NCBI GenBank assembly: GCA_963817405.1
Contig: CAWFNW010000002.1
Location: 594,879 to 658,878 of the forward strand
Direction of reading: 5' to 3'
DNA length: 64,000 nt
Source of the DNA: CAWFNW01 sp963817405
Lineage (GTDB): Bacteria; Actinomycetota; Coriobacteriia; Anaerosomatales; Anaerosomataceae
Shown here: positions 47,124 to 57,725 of the stretch, piece by piece
Position numbering within the stretch: the stretch's first letter is position 1
How the letters are laid out: each line of letters opens with the position of its first letter
Notes under the pieces: generated by a model
Told to the model about the DNA's origin: nothing
The model's database searches: none
Seen by the model: the letters and a program-made list of their open reading frames with translations, nothing else
Translations under genes and position numbers: made by a program

Positions 47124-48718
47124 GTGGGGCTTCGCGACTTTGCTAGCGCGGTGGGGCGCGCCGTGGATTGTCGTCATCGTGGCAGCATCGTGACGCTCGT
47201 GTCCGTCGGGGTGAGCTTGCTGCAGGCGCCGACCTACCAGGGACAAGCCACGGTGCTGTTGACCCAGCAGAACGCGGGAGCAACGATCTTGGGCTCTCCC
47301 CAGCCGCCGTATACAACGAGCCGCAGCGTGAGGTTCAGACTCAGGTCGACGTGATGCGGTCGCGCGCTTCTCGAGCAGGTCATCCGTGCGCTCGATCTCA
47401 GGACGACGCCGACCGACCTGCTCAGGCGTGTGAGCGTCTCAGTGGATGGGCAGACGAACATCGTGACGATCGACGTCGCGGACGGGTCTGCAGCGCGCGC
47501 CGCAGACACCGCCAACGCGCTTGCCGAGGCGTACGTCGGCTGGTCGCGGGACCGCCAGCGCGAGAGCATCCAGGCCGCAGTCGATGACGTCCAGGGACGC
47601 CTTGCGTCTGCACGGGCGCAGATCGTCGCCATCCAGGCCTCGATCTCCGCGGGTGACACGTCGGGTGCAAAGCAGGTGGAGCTGCAAGCCGCCAATAGCC
47701 TGTACGCGACACTCGCCGACAATCTCGAACAACTCAGGATGATGGAACAACTCATGACTGGGTCCGGCAGCGTTTTGGCGAGCGCAGTGCGCCGATCCCG
47801 TGCCGGTGTCGCCGAAGCCCGTGCGCAACGGAGCTCTAGGACTCGCGATGGGCCTCGTTCTCGGTCTTGGAATGGCGTTTCTCGCCAAGACGCTGGACAA
47901 CACGATCAAGTCGTCCGACGAAGCCGAGGAGATCTACGGCGTGCCGGTGCTTGGCAGCATCCCCCTGGAGAAGCGTAAGAAGCAGGACGCCCCGCGCCTA
48001 GCGCTGGTTGAACGACCCAGCGGCCCCACGGCGGAGGCCTACCGTATGTTGCGCAACAACTTGGGCTTCATCAACGTGGAGCACGACATCAAGACGGTGC
48101 TCGTGACGTCGGCGGCGCCGTGAAGGAAAGTCCACCGTAGCCGCGAACCTCGCGGCTGTCCTGTCCAGCGCCGGGGAGAAGGTCGTTCTGGTGATCTGCG
48201 ACTTCCATCGACCTGGCTCGACCGCATTCTTCGACGTGGACACCGCGATCGGCCTGTCGGACGTTCTTGTCGACACGAGGGACGTTCGGGACGCGCTCCA
48301 GCGGCCCGCGGGCTTCCAGAGTCTCTGGGTGCTTCCCGCTGGCAGCATGCCGCCGAATCCGAGCGCGCTGCTCGGGTCGTCGGCGATGGGGAAGCTGATC
48401 GCGAGCCTAGCCGAGTCAGTGGACTGGGTCATCCTGGACTCCGCTCCTCTGCTCGCGGTGGCCGATGCGGCGGCCGCGGCCACGCCGGGTGGACGGTGTG
48501 CTTATGGTCACGCGTGCCAATGTGTCGACGCGCGATGCCGCACGCAAGAGCCGCGAGCAGCTGGAGAAGGGTCGGCGCGCGCATCCTCGGTGTCGTCCTG
48601 TGCGGTGTCGAGGACACGCTGGCCGGCGGCGACTACGGCTACTACGGAGGACTGGCTCGTCTCCGACCGCATGAACGGCTCGAAGTGCCGGGGGGCGCGG
48701 CATGCCAAGTCGTCTTGA
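47124..48718 (+). CDS. Wzz/BY-kinase: polysaccharide co-polymerase fused to tyrosine autokinase (frameshifted)
   Basis: Controls polymer length and export. The N-terminal Wzz part has a membrane helix (PWIVVIVAA continuing SIVTLVSVG across two breaks) and an extracellular coiled coil (ESIQAAVDDVQGRLASARAQ). A second helix, NGALGLAMGLVLGLGMAFLAK, follows, then the kinase: TAEAYRMLRNNLGF, a Walker A region reading VLVTSAAP and then, after lost bases near 48120, GKSTVAANLAAVL; A' motif VLVICDFHRPG; Walker B DWVILDSAPLLA. It ends in the short Tyr cluster GDYGYYGG. GTG at 47124 follows AGGAGG at 5 nt. The exact end is uncertain because of frame changes near 48490-48650. Confidence 0.85.
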
Positions 48719-48820
48719 GGGTCCGGCATCACGAGTTCTCACGAGCGGCGACAAGGCGGGAGCAACAATCATGGTCGCTGACCTGTCCTGGCTGCAGCGG
48801 ACCGCGAAGTGGAGGTCGAC

Positions 48821-49751
48821 GTGCATGCGCTCGTGACAGGCGGTGCCGGTTTCATCGGCAGCAACTTGGTCGAGGTGCTTCTCCGACTCGGGCACGAGGT
48901 TCGGGTGATCGACAACTTCTCCACGGGTCACCGCCACAACCTCGCGCCTTTCCTCGCAGACATCGAGCTCGTGGAAGGGGATCTCCAGAGCTACGAACGG
49001 GCACATGCCGCGGTCAAAGGCTGAACGTGGTCTTCCACCAGGCAGCGCTCCCGAGCATCCCGCGCAGCGTCCAAGATCCATTGACCACGAACGCGGTCAA
49101 TATCACCGCCACGCTCAACGTCCTTTTGGCCTCGCGTGACGAGGGGATCGGGCGTGTGGTCTATGCTTCGTCCTCTTCGGCGTATGGCAACAGCCCGGTG
49201 AACCCCCGCAGAGAGGACGCGGGACCGCAGCCGCTAGCTCCCTACGCGGTGGCGAAGCTCGCCGGGGAGCACTACTGCCAGGCGTTCGCGAATGTCTACG
49301 GCATGGAGACCGTGAGCCTGCGCTACTTCAACGTCTTCGGCCCGCGCCAGGACCCGGACAGCCAGTACTCGGCGGTCATTCCGAGCTTCATCCGCTGCAT
49401 CGCTTCGGGTGAGGCGCCTGTCATCTTCGGCGACGGACGGCAGACGAGAGACTTCACCTTCGTAGACAACGTCGTCGCGGCCAACGTACTGGCGGCCACC
49501 GCACCGATCCCGAACGGTGAGGTGTTCAACATCGCATGCGGCGATTCCGTCACCGTGAACGCGTTGGTGGACGAGTTGGCCGACATCATGGGTGTGACCG
49601 TAGCGCCCGTTACGCGCCGGCCCGTCTGGCGGACGTGAGGGATTCACAGGCCGATATCAGCAAGGCACGACAGGTTCTCGGTTACGAGCCACATGCAACA
49701 TTGCGCGAAGGGCTCGAGAGGACCGTCGAGTGGTTCACGACCCGCGGCTAG
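48821..49751 (+). CDS. NAD-dependent sugar epimerase/dehydratase (GalE/WbpP-like SDR), frameshifted
   Basis: An extended SDR enzyme acting on UDP-sugars, about 310 residues after correction. ALVTGGAGFIGSNLVEVLL is the NAD site; after a break near 49020 come VVFHQAALPSIPRSVQDP, VVYASSSSAYG, the catalytic YAVAKLAGE (Tyr-x3-Lys) and SLRYFNVFGPRQDP; a last break near 49610 leads to SKARQVLGYEPHATLREGLERTVEWF. The VFHQAALPSIPRSVQDP segment is typical of UDP-GlcNAc(A) 4-epimerases. GTG at 48821 has TGGAGG at 5 nt. Confidence 0.85.
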
Positions 49752-49764
49752 CGGGCGATATGCG

Positions 49765-51124
49765 ATGAACCCCATTCGGTCACGGCTCGACGGCGTACGC
49801 CGCACACTTCGCGAGGATGGCACCCTGCGGGCCGTCCTAAAGCACACGGGCTGGCTCACGGGTTCTAGCGGCGCGCTCATGATGCTGCTGCAATGGTTCA
49901 AGGCAGTTCTGACCGCCCGTCTGCTGGGCATAGCAGTGTGGGGCATGCTCGGGGTGGCGTTGAGCTTCTGCGGCATCGCGGGCAGGCTCCTTTCGTTTCG
50001 GATGAACGAGTTTGTCGTCAAGTGGGTGACCCAGCTTAAGGGGAGATGGGACCGACGAGGGCAGCGACGGCGTTCAAGCTCGCTCTCGCAGGCGACGTCG
50101 GTAGTCGCTGTGCTTGCGTTCGCTGTCGTGGAAGCGCTTGCAGGCTGGGGCGCGTCGACGTTCGCGAAGAACGCGGGATTTCGCATGGGTGTTCCGTTCC
50201 TTGGCGCTGACAATCATCGTGTCCAAGCCGGGCGCGAGTCCCTGATTGGCATGTTGCACGTTAATCGTGACTTCCGTACGCAGAGTCTGGTTCAGACGGC
50301 CTGCCAGACCGCCGGCGTGTGTGCCATCGGCGTGGTGTATCTGGTCGGCGGGGACCTAATGCCGTGGTCGGAGTGCTCGTAGGCACCGAGGTCCTCCTGG
50401 CAGCGTCGATGTGGACGGTCGGCCTTCGACGCCGCGCGCAGCGTACTCTCGGACGGCTGGACGCGCCAACGCGTTGTCAGACTCGGTGGGCTCGGACGCG
50501 AGATGGGACGCTTCGCGGTCCTGTCGAACCTGACCGGCACGCTGAACAGCCTCATGAACGAAGGGGACCTGCTCGTTCTCGGCTTCCTTCGCAGTCCCAG
50601 TGGAGGTTGCATACTACAAGCTCGCCAAGTCCATCTGCCAGTTGGCTAGCTCTGCCGATGATGCCTCTTGTCTACGCCTCGTATCCGGAGTTCAGCGCCG
50701 CCGCAGCACGCGGTCGTGGACTCAGTTCAGAACCCTGATGCGCCGCGGCAGCAAGGCTGCCGCCCTCTGGCTCTTTCCGGTGTCAGTCGGACTGGTGGGT
50801 CGCGGCACCGTTCGCGATTGCGACGCTTTACGGACCCTCGTTCGTGCCTGCGGCAGCCGCCCTCGACCATTCTGCTCATCGGGGTCGTCGTCGACGGGGT
50901 GCTGTTCTGGACCCGGGTTACACTGCTGTCGATGGGTGAGCCGGGGTATCCCACGGCCGTCTACCTGTGGACAGTCAGCCGGGAAGTACGCGGTGGCGCT
51001 CTCTTTGTCTTACCCGCCGGGCGGCTATCTCGCAATGGCTGCTGTCAGCTCACTGGCGGTCGTTGGGATGGAATGCGCTGACGGCTCGGCGCCTTTGGCA
51101 AGGCTGCGGACTAAGGAGAGATGA
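49765..51124 (+). CDS. Wzx-type polysaccharide flippase (multiple frameshifts)
   Basis: A polytopic exporter of lipid-linked repeat units. Starting with MNPIRSRLDGVRRTLREDG, it has hydrophobic segments such as SGALMMLLQWFKAVLTARLLG and GMLGVALSFCGIAGRLLSFRM. The frame changes repeatedly: GMLHVNRDFRTQSLVQT, FAVLSNLTGTLNSLMNEGDLLVLGFL, VEVAYYKLAKSICQL and VLFWTRVTLLSMGEPGYPTAV are all flippase-like segments in different frames. Summed length of about 450 residues fits the polysaccharide transporter family. Either badly assembled or a decaying gene; the C-terminal duplicate just downstream makes decay possible. Confidence 0.7.
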
Positions 51125-51607
51125 ATGAGGGTAGCGGAGGAGCCGGCGAACCGAGTGCGCGGCGGCGTTGCATGCCGCCGGAATTCGAGTACGCAAGCGC
51201 GCTGGGCTCAGCTGCGGCGCGGGGACGCGGACGAGAATCAACATGGAGCTGCCGCAGCATCGGAGGACGGAGATTCAGATGCTCTGGGCAGCGTCGCGCG
51301 GGATCGACGCTCACCGCGACAACGGCGTGGCGGACGTCGCGCTGCGTCGCGGACGCGCAGCTCTGCGCGCGCGCGCGCGTCCGAGGAGAGCGGCGGGTGC
51401 TATTCTGGACGCGAGTGACGCTGCTCGCGAAGGGCGAGCCATGGTATCCCGCAGCGTCAGCTCGGGCGGCGGGGCGAATACGCGATGGCGTTGCGCCTCG
51501 TACGCGCGGGAGGGTACCTCGAGTCGCTGGCGGGCGCTCAGTCGCACTTGCGGAGCGAGAATCAACACTTGCCGGCGTAGTCTGACAGGCTACGGACTGG
51601 AGAGTCG
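51125..51607 (+). pseudogene. Remnant of a second flippase C-terminus in non-coding debris
   Basis: From about 51395, VLFWTRVTLLAKGEPWYPA repeats the upstream VLFWTRVTLLSMGEPGYPT (near 50898). After one frame change GEYAMALRLVRAGGYLESLAG matches upstream GKYAVALSLSYPPGGYLAMAA. DNA similarity is strong over about 55 nt and then fades. The first 270 nt hold no gene that I can support; the open frames there are Arg/Ala-rich high-GC noise. Confidence 0.65.
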
Positions 51608-52757
51608 ATGACAGTGATGGGTAGCGATACAGGTGCTCGGACGCGATCGAGCGGCGGCTCGTCGTGCGCGTACGTTGCCTTCGACGTAATGAACGATTGG
51701 GCGCACATCGTCCAGATTCTGGCGATGTGTGATGCATTGACGACCTCCGGTGTCGACACGGAACTGCTCATGTATCCTCCGAACGACGCCGAGACTCCGA
51801 GTGCCGCTGAACTGCGCCAACGCTACGGGCTCCACAACACTCCGCAGATCTCGTGGATTCCTCTCGATGCGAACAGGGGGGTTCGCTGTCTTCGCCTGAT
51901 CGTCGAATCATCCCGCGCCAGCCGACACTGCACCTACGCCTATGCTAGGACCGCACTACCGGCTCTGGGTGCGCTGCTCGGAGGGGCGCGTCACGTGTTC
52001 CTCGAGTTCCACATGCCGACGCGGGAGCTCGCTCCAACCGGCTCGCCTTCAGGATCGCTCGCCACAGCAAGAGACTGCACATTGTCTGTATCTCCAGACG
52101 ACTCGCCGGAATGATCGCGAGACAGTACGGGCTCGAGGAATCGGCGCTCATCGTCGAACACAACGGCACAGCTTCCCGATTCGCGATGACTATCGCGTCG
52201 ACTCTGCCGCCGGCCGGCGGCTTCGCGCGATGTATGTGGGGCTACTTGCTCCGAGGCCGCGGCCTCGAAACCATACTCGACCTGGCCGAGCGCCATCCGA
52301 CCGTTGACTTCGTCATCGTAGGAGGGGAGGCTCCTCCCGGACGGCTGCCCGACAACGTTTCTGTGCGGGCAGCGGTCCCTCACGCAGACGTCCAGGAGCT
52401 GCTGTCACAAGCGGACATCCTGCTCATGCCATACACGCAGGACGCGATGCTTCCCGACGGGAATGCGGGCACGGCGGAGTACTGCTCGCCGACTCAAGAT
52501 GTTCGAGTACCTGTCCGCGGGCAGGAGCATCATCGCGTCGAACCTTCCCTCGATCGCCGAGATTCTTGTGGACGAGTCGAACTGCCTGCTCGTGGATCCC
52601 GATTCGGTCGAGGAGTGGTCCGCTGCCATGGGGCGCCTCGAGCGACGATGCAGGGCTGCGAGCGCATCTTGCGCACGGCGCGGCAGAGACGGCCGAGCGG
52701 CACACTATCGTGGGACGCGTGCGCCGGATACTCGAACACGTCGGGAACGCGGAGTGA
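51608..52757 (+). CDS. Glycosyltransferase family 4-like protein, frameshifted
   Basis: A GT-B fold retaining glycosyltransferase, about 380 residues after correction. The N-terminal acceptor domain starts CAYVAFDVMNDWAHIVQILA; after a break near 52040 comes RLAGMIARQYGLEESALIVEHNG; then the sugar-nucleotide domain LRGRGLETILDLAERHPTVDFVIVGGE, VRAAVPHADVQELLSQADILLMPY, and after a second break near 52490 the donor-site motif LKMFEYLSAGRSIIASNLPSIAEIL. The stop overlaps the GTG of the polymerase gene. It probably adds one sugar of the repeat unit. Confidence 0.8.
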
Positions 52758-54289
52758 GCCGGCCGGCCAGAGGAGGAGACGCGGTCCGGCGGCTCCCCTG
52801 GACGGCTAGCGAGCGCTACGTCTGGCTGGCGACGGTGGCGCTCCTTGCCCCAGCGCTTGGAGACCTTGCCGGGCGGTGGCCGATACCGGCCCTGCTCGCG
52901 TTCGCAGTTCTTGCTCTCTCGATCGGGACGGTAGTGGAGTCGTGAGTTCGCGCTGGGCGCGATCTTGGTGTCTTCACTGGTCATGCTCAGCATCACCTAC
53001 TGGTTCGGACTTCCCTGCAGGCCTCGCTGCTCACGAAAGCTCTCATCGGTCTGTTCGCCTTGACTGTGGTGCTCGACTTGGGTCCGGGCAATCCGCTGCG
53101 CGTCCCGGTGCCCTTGATCATGTTGATGGCCGTCTTGGCAGTGTCTGCGGCCTTCGGCGCTGGCGGGCGGTTCGTGGCATTCCAGTCCCTGGCAGCCTAC
53201 ATTGCCGGTCCGATCGCCTACGTTGCGATCGTGCACTCGAGTATCACGATGAGATCGTTGAAACGTCTAGCACTGATTGTTCTCGCCATCGTGGTGGCTC
53301 AGGTGCCTATCGTGATGGTCCAGGCTCGGTTCGCAGTCAACGTCGACCGGATCGGCGGCACGTTCGGCAATTTGGGCGGCACCTCGCTTCTCGCGGTGGT
53401 GATGGCTTTCGCCTGGACGATCGCCGTCGCGCTGCTGTTCGGCCGCAAGCGTGTTTGGCTGTTGCCCGTGGGTTTGGCGATTGCCGCTGTCCTACTGATC
53501 AGCGAGGCGAAGGCGGGGTTCGTCTTCTGCGCTCTCGGAACGATCGCCGTGGGATTGACCAAGGCCGTCGCGAAACCGAGGCGAGGAGCATTCGTGCTGC
53601 TGCAGTATGGTGCCATCAGCGCGGCCGCTCTTGCGGCCCTGTTCGTCGGGTATCGCTATGTCGGCAGCCTACTACCCGGAGGACAGACGATGGCCAGCTA
53701 CTGGTTGGCGTGGCTGAAGGACCCGTCGGCCATCACGGGCTACCTGTTCTCGTACGGGCGCGGCGGCCAAGCAGGTCGGCTTGAGGGCGTGAGGCTGGTA
53801 CTGAACCAGAGTCGGACGATTGCGGACCTGCTGATCGGCCGGGGCCTCGGGCTGCTCAGTTCGTCGGCGCTCCTCGGGCAAACCGGCCTGTCCTCTGAAT
53901 TCGTTGGCACGTTCGATTGGACGACGAGCGCGACTAAATCGCTGCTCGAGACTGGCCTGCTGGGAATCCTGCTCTACCTTGTCGCCGTCGGATTCGCGTG
54001 CGGAGCTGTGGTGAGGTCGTGGGCGTCCCGCGTCGACGAGCTGGGCGTCGCGGTAGGCGCCGCGGCGGTGGGTTCGGCGGCCGTGTACGTCGCTGCGGCT
54101 CTCTACGCGAACGCGTGGTTCACGGACGCGATCGCGGTGTTGTTCTGGTGCCTCATGGGCATGGCGGTGAAGTGGGGACGCCTTCGATTGGCAGATCCGG
54201 ACCGGGGGCACACGTTCTCCACTGCTACTGCCGGACGCGCGGGCCTCCTGGAGAACGGTGGCGAAGTGGCGGAGGCCGGTGACGGGTGA
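52754..54289 (+). CDS. Wzy/O-antigen ligase-like membrane polymerase, two compensating frameshifts
   Basis: A polytopic membrane protein of about 511 residues, the likely repeat-unit polymerase. Many helices are visible (YVWLATVALLAPALGDLAG, LIMLMAVLAVSAAFGAG, RLALIVLAIVVAQVPIVMVQ), with the extracellular loop GTFGNLGGTSLLAVVMAF and RGLGLLSSSAL recalling the Wzy_C region. The main frame is interrupted by a TGA at 52943; 52940-53022 reads correctly in the next frame (EFALGAILVSSLVML) and then returns. The stop overlaps the next gene's ATG at 54289. Confidence 0.78.
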
Positions 54290-55515
54290 TGCGCATAGCG
54301 ATTGACGTTCCCACTTTCCCTGTGGGCGGTATGGAGCACCAGATCGCACAGCTGGCGCGTGGGCTTGCGACGCGGGGGCACTCCGTGTTGCTCCTCATCA
54401 ACAAGCGTGGGGGGGCGTTTCGCAACGTCCTGAACCACCCCAATGTCAGAGTCGTGGAACTTGGACGTATGTCGCGCTACGACGTGCGCGTGCTGTGGGA
54501 CATAGCCAGTCGTCTCCACGCGTTCCGCGCCCAGGTCCTCCTATGCGAGATCTACAACGCGACCCTGTGGGGCAGGATCGCCGGCATCGCGCTAGGCACA
54601 CCTGTGCTCACGGCCGAGCATGTCGCCTTGCGGGCGCGTCGCAAGCGCGACATGGAGTTCGCGAACTTCGTCCTGGGACCTTTCACACGTGCAGTGGTGG
54701 CATGTGCCTCTGCACAACGGCCGTATCTGGTCGCGGAGCGCAACCCAGTCGGGAAGATAGTGGTCATTCCGAATGGTGTGGACCCAGTGCAGTTTCACCC
54801 CGAAACGGAGCGGCGAGCGCTGATGAGGCGCGCTTGGGGCGTACCAGACCAAGTCACTCTCGTGGGTATTGTTGCGGCGCATCGTGCCGAGAAGCGGCAT
54901 GACCGGTTCATTCGTCTCGTTGAGACCTGCTCGGCCGAGGGGGCCGATGTCTACGGGGTCATGGTCGGAGGCGGGGAACTGCTGGAGACGAACCGTAGTG
55001 CCGCTTCCGCCTCCCCTGCGGCGGGGCGCATGGTTGTTGCAGGACCCGTGTCTGACATGCAGTCCGCCTACTGCGCGTGCGACATCGTCGTCCTGATGTC
55101 GGACAGCATCGAGGTGTTTCCGCTGTCCTTCCTAGAGGCACAGGCGTGCGGTGTCCCCGTCGTTGGCTTCGACCTGTGTGGCGTGCGCGAGACGATGCGG
55201 GACGGCGTGACGGGGTACTTGGTGCCCCGAGACGATGAGGCTGGCATGGCGCGACGCGTCCTCGAGCTGTCGCGCGACCCCGTCCTTCGCCAATCGATGG
55301 GCGCCGCCGGACGTGCCTGGGTATCCGAGAACCTCACGGTCGACTCGATGGTCGCCACCTACGACGCGCTGCTGGAGCATGTTGTTGGCGCGCGGGCTTC
55401 GCGTGAGTGCGTGGGTTCGCTCGTGAACGAGGACAGAAACGCAGTGCGAGAGGGCACACCCGATAAGCCGTGTCCGCAGGGGCAACCTCATAGCTTCCAT
55501 TGCGAAGGAAAGTAG
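54289..55515 (+). CDS. Glycosyltransferase family 4 (intact)
   Basis: A cytosolic or membrane-associated GT-B glycosyltransferase of 408 residues with no frame damage. It starts MRIAIDVPTFPVGGMEHQIAQLARGL, has the linker PNGVDPVQFHPE, then VGIVAAHRAEKRHDRFIRL and the donor-binding VLMSDSIEVFPLSFLEAQACGVPVVGFDLCGVRE with the E-x7-E motif. TGATG overlap with the polymerase stop shows coupling; a GTG 3 nt earlier is an equal alternative start. About 30 C-terminal residues beyond the usual end look non-conserved. Confidence 0.9.
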   Translation: MRIAIDVPTFPVGGMEHQIAQLARGLATRGHSVLLLINKRGGAFRNVLNHPNVRVVELGRMSRYDVRVLWDIASRLHAFRAQVLLCEIYNATLWGRIAGIALGTPVLTAEHVALRARRKRDMEFANFVLGPFTRAVVACASAQRPYLVAERNPVGKIVVIPNGVDPVQFHPETERRALMRRAWGVPDQVTLVGIVAAHRAEKRHDRFIRLVETCSAEGADVYGVMVGGGELLETNRSAASASPAAGRMVVAGPVSDMQSAYCACDIVVLMSDSIEVFPLSFLEAQACGVPVVGFDLCGVRETMRDGVTGYLVPRDDEAGMARRVLELSRDPVLRQSMGAAGRAWVSENLTVDSMVATYDALLEHVVGARASRECVGSLVNEDRNAVREGTPDKPCPQGQPHSFHCEGK

Positions 55516-55522
55516 GTCGACG

Positions 55523-56794
55523 ATGCGGGTTCTTCTGGCGCACAGGTTCTTTCGCACCTTTGGCGGTGCTGAGACGCTTGTCTTCGAGACCGGGAGGCTG
55601 TTGGAGGAAGCCGGACATCAGGTCGCGTTCCTCTCGACCGAGCATCCGGACAACTGGGAGTCGCAGTTCAGCGAGTACTTCATTCGCTCCTACGACTATG
55701 CGGGGGGTGGCCCGTATCAGCGGGCGCGCGCACTCGGCACAGCGATGTATTCGCTCTCGGCTAGACGGTCGACAAGCCGTCTGATAAAGGACTTTCGGCC
55801 CGACGTGGCGCACGTGCACGGCATCATCTCGCAGATGTCGACGTCCGTGATAGATGCGTGTGCGAAGGCACGCGTGCCGGTGGTGATGCAAGTCAACGAC
55901 TACAAACACATCTGTCCGAACTACAAGCTCTATCACCACGGTCGGCTTTGCGAGGAGTGCAAGGGCGGCCGTTTCTACAACGCGCTGCTCAACCGATGCT
56001 GCCACGACTCACTGGCGTACAGCGGGGCGTCTATGCTCGAGGCCTACGCGGAGGCCGTTCGAGGATCGCTCCGCAAGCGGGTCGATCTGTTCCTGTTCCC
56101 CAGTCGATTCATGGCTGACAAGACAGCGGAGTTCTGGGGCGCAGGGACCTTCCGCTCGCGGACGCTGCGAAACCCCTTCACGCCGCCTCCGGTGGCGAAT
56201 GTCGGAGACGGTGAGTACGTGCTGTACTTCGGTCGCTTGAGCGACGAGAAGGGCGTCGAGCAGTTGCTGCGTGCTGCCGCGCTCCTGCCCGAGATTCCGG
56301 TGCGCATCGTCGGGAACGGTCCGCAGGAGTCTGCTCTCCGCGCGGAGGCCGCGGACGCAGGGCTCCGGAACGTGGAGTTCCTGGGACCGGTCTGGGGGGA
56401 GGACATGGACGGTGTGCTCCAGCGGGCGCGCCTAGTCGTAGTGCCTTCGATGTGGCACGAGAACTTCCCGTATGTGATCCTGCAAGCTTTCGCTGCCGGC
56501 AAGCTGGTTGTCGGGTCCAATCGGGGCGGGATTCCTGAGATGCTCGACGATGGAGCGCGCGGGCTCTTGTACCCCGCCGACGAGCCCGCGATGCTTGCGG
56601 CCGCGATACGGCTGGCTTGGGCGGATCCGACGCTGTGCGAGCGGGTGGGAACGGCAGCGCGCGAGTGGGTTGTGGCGGAATTTGGTGCTGCGAACTTCGT
56701 GCGGTCGGCTATCGAGGCTTACGAAGAAGCGCTTGGATCACGCTCACCTGGGAACCGGACAACTGGAGTCCTGACACGAGGGGCGCGGGCGTGA
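55523..56794 (+). CDS. Glycosyltransferase family 4 (intact)
   Basis: A 423-residue GT-B enzyme. The N-terminus MRVLLAHRFFRTFGGAETLVFETGRLLEEAGHQVAF-type segment is followed by DVAHVHGIISQMSTSVIDA, then a Cys-rich insert (HICPNYKLYHHGRLCEECKGG...NRCCHD), seen in a subset of GT4 proteins and possibly zinc-binding. The donor domain has YFGRLSDEKGVEQLLRAA, VVPSMWHENFPYVILQAFAAGK and SNRGGIPEML. The stop overlaps the next start (GTGA). Confidence 0.92.
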   Translation: MRVLLAHRFFRTFGGAETLVFETGRLLEEAGHQVAFLSTEHPDNWESQFSEYFIRSYDYAGGGPYQRARALGTAMYSLSARRSTSRLIKDFRPDVAHVHGIISQMSTSVIDACAKARVPVVMQVNDYKHICPNYKLYHHGRLCEECKGGRFYNALLNRCCHDSLAYSGASMLEAYAEAVRGSLRKRVDLFLFPSRFMADKTAEFWGAGTFRSRTLRNPFTPPPVANVGDGEYVLYFGRLSDEKGVEQLLRAAALLPEIPVRIVGNGPQESALRAEAADAGLRNVEFLGPVWGEDMDGVLQRARLVVVPSMWHENFPYVILQAFAAGKLVVGSNRGGIPEMLDDGARGLLYPADEPAMLAAAIRLAWADPTLCERVGTAAREWVVAEFGAANFVRSAIEAYEEALGSRSPGNRTTGVLTRGARA

Positions 56795-57725
56795 ACCGAA
56801 TCTACATTGCCGGCTGTGGCGGAATGCTTGGCCTGGCGTTCCACGAGGAGTTCAGGGGTCAAGCGGACCTCAAGTGCACCGACATCGACGTCAACGAGGA
56901 TTGGCTGTCGTACCTCGATTTCCGCGATCTCGACCGGTACAGGGAGGATGTCGCCTCGTTCTCGCCGGACTGCCTATTCCACCTGGGAGCCTACACCGAT
57001 CTCGAGTACTGCGAGACGCACCCCGACGACGCCTACGCCACCAATGCCATGGCCGTCGAGAACGCGGTCTACATAGCGAACGAGCTGGACATACCGCTTC
57101 TGTACATCAGCACCGCCGGCATCTTCGATGGCCACCGGGAGGTCTACGACGATTGGGACGCTCCCAACCCGCTCGGCGTCTACGCCCGAGCCAAGTGGGC
57201 CGGGGAAGAGTTCGTCAGGCAGAATGCGCGCCGATACCTCATCTGTCGCGCTGGGTGGATGATGGGCGGCGGCCCCCGCAAGGACAAGAAGTTCGTCCAG
57301 AAACTGATGCAGCAGTTGCGCGATGGCAAGACCGAGCTGAATGTCGTCGACGACAAGTTGGGAACACCGACCTACACTCGGGACTTTGCACAGAACGTGC
57401 GCCTCCTGCTTGGAGTCCGGCTGCTGGGGTCTCTACAACATGGTCTGCCAGGGCATGACGAGCCGCCTAGAGGTGGCGCAGGCCCTGGTTGAGGAACTGG
57501 GGCTCGAGCGACAGGGTGACCGTGAAGCCAGTCAGCTCCGGCTTCTTCGCGCAGACCTACTTCGCGCCCCGCCCGGACTGCGAGCGGCTGCTGAACCGCA
57601 AACTGGCGTTGAGAGGCCTGGACGTGATGCGGCCATGGCGTGATGCCCTGTCCGACTACCTGCGAACCGACTACGCGGGCTACCTCGAGGGAATTGACCT
57701 GCAACCGCGAACCAGGAGCGACTGA
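56791..57725 (+). CDS. dTDP-4-dehydrorhamnose reductase-like SDR (RmlD-like), frameshifted
   Basis: An NAD(P)H-dependent nucleotide-sugar reductase, about 310 residues after correction. GCGGMLGLAFHEEF is the cofactor loop, CLFHLGAYTDLEYCETHPDDAYATNAMAVEN-type and LYISTAGIFDG follow, then the catalytic YARAKWAGEEFV (Tyr-x3-Lys) and AGWMMGGGPRKDKKFV. The frame breaks near 57405 (LESGCWGLYNMVCQGMTSRLEVAQALVEEL) and 57520 (VKPVSSGFFAQTYFAPRPD). It could provide rhamnose or a related 6-deoxyhexose; rmlA, rmlB and rmlC are not in the window. Confidence 0.85.

Noticed and set aside
51125..51394. Short plus-strand open frames between flippase and glycosyltransferase
   Set aside because: Three overlapping frames are Arg/Ala/Ser-rich without RBS-supported starts or domains. 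Only the flippase-like tail after 51395 is recognisable.
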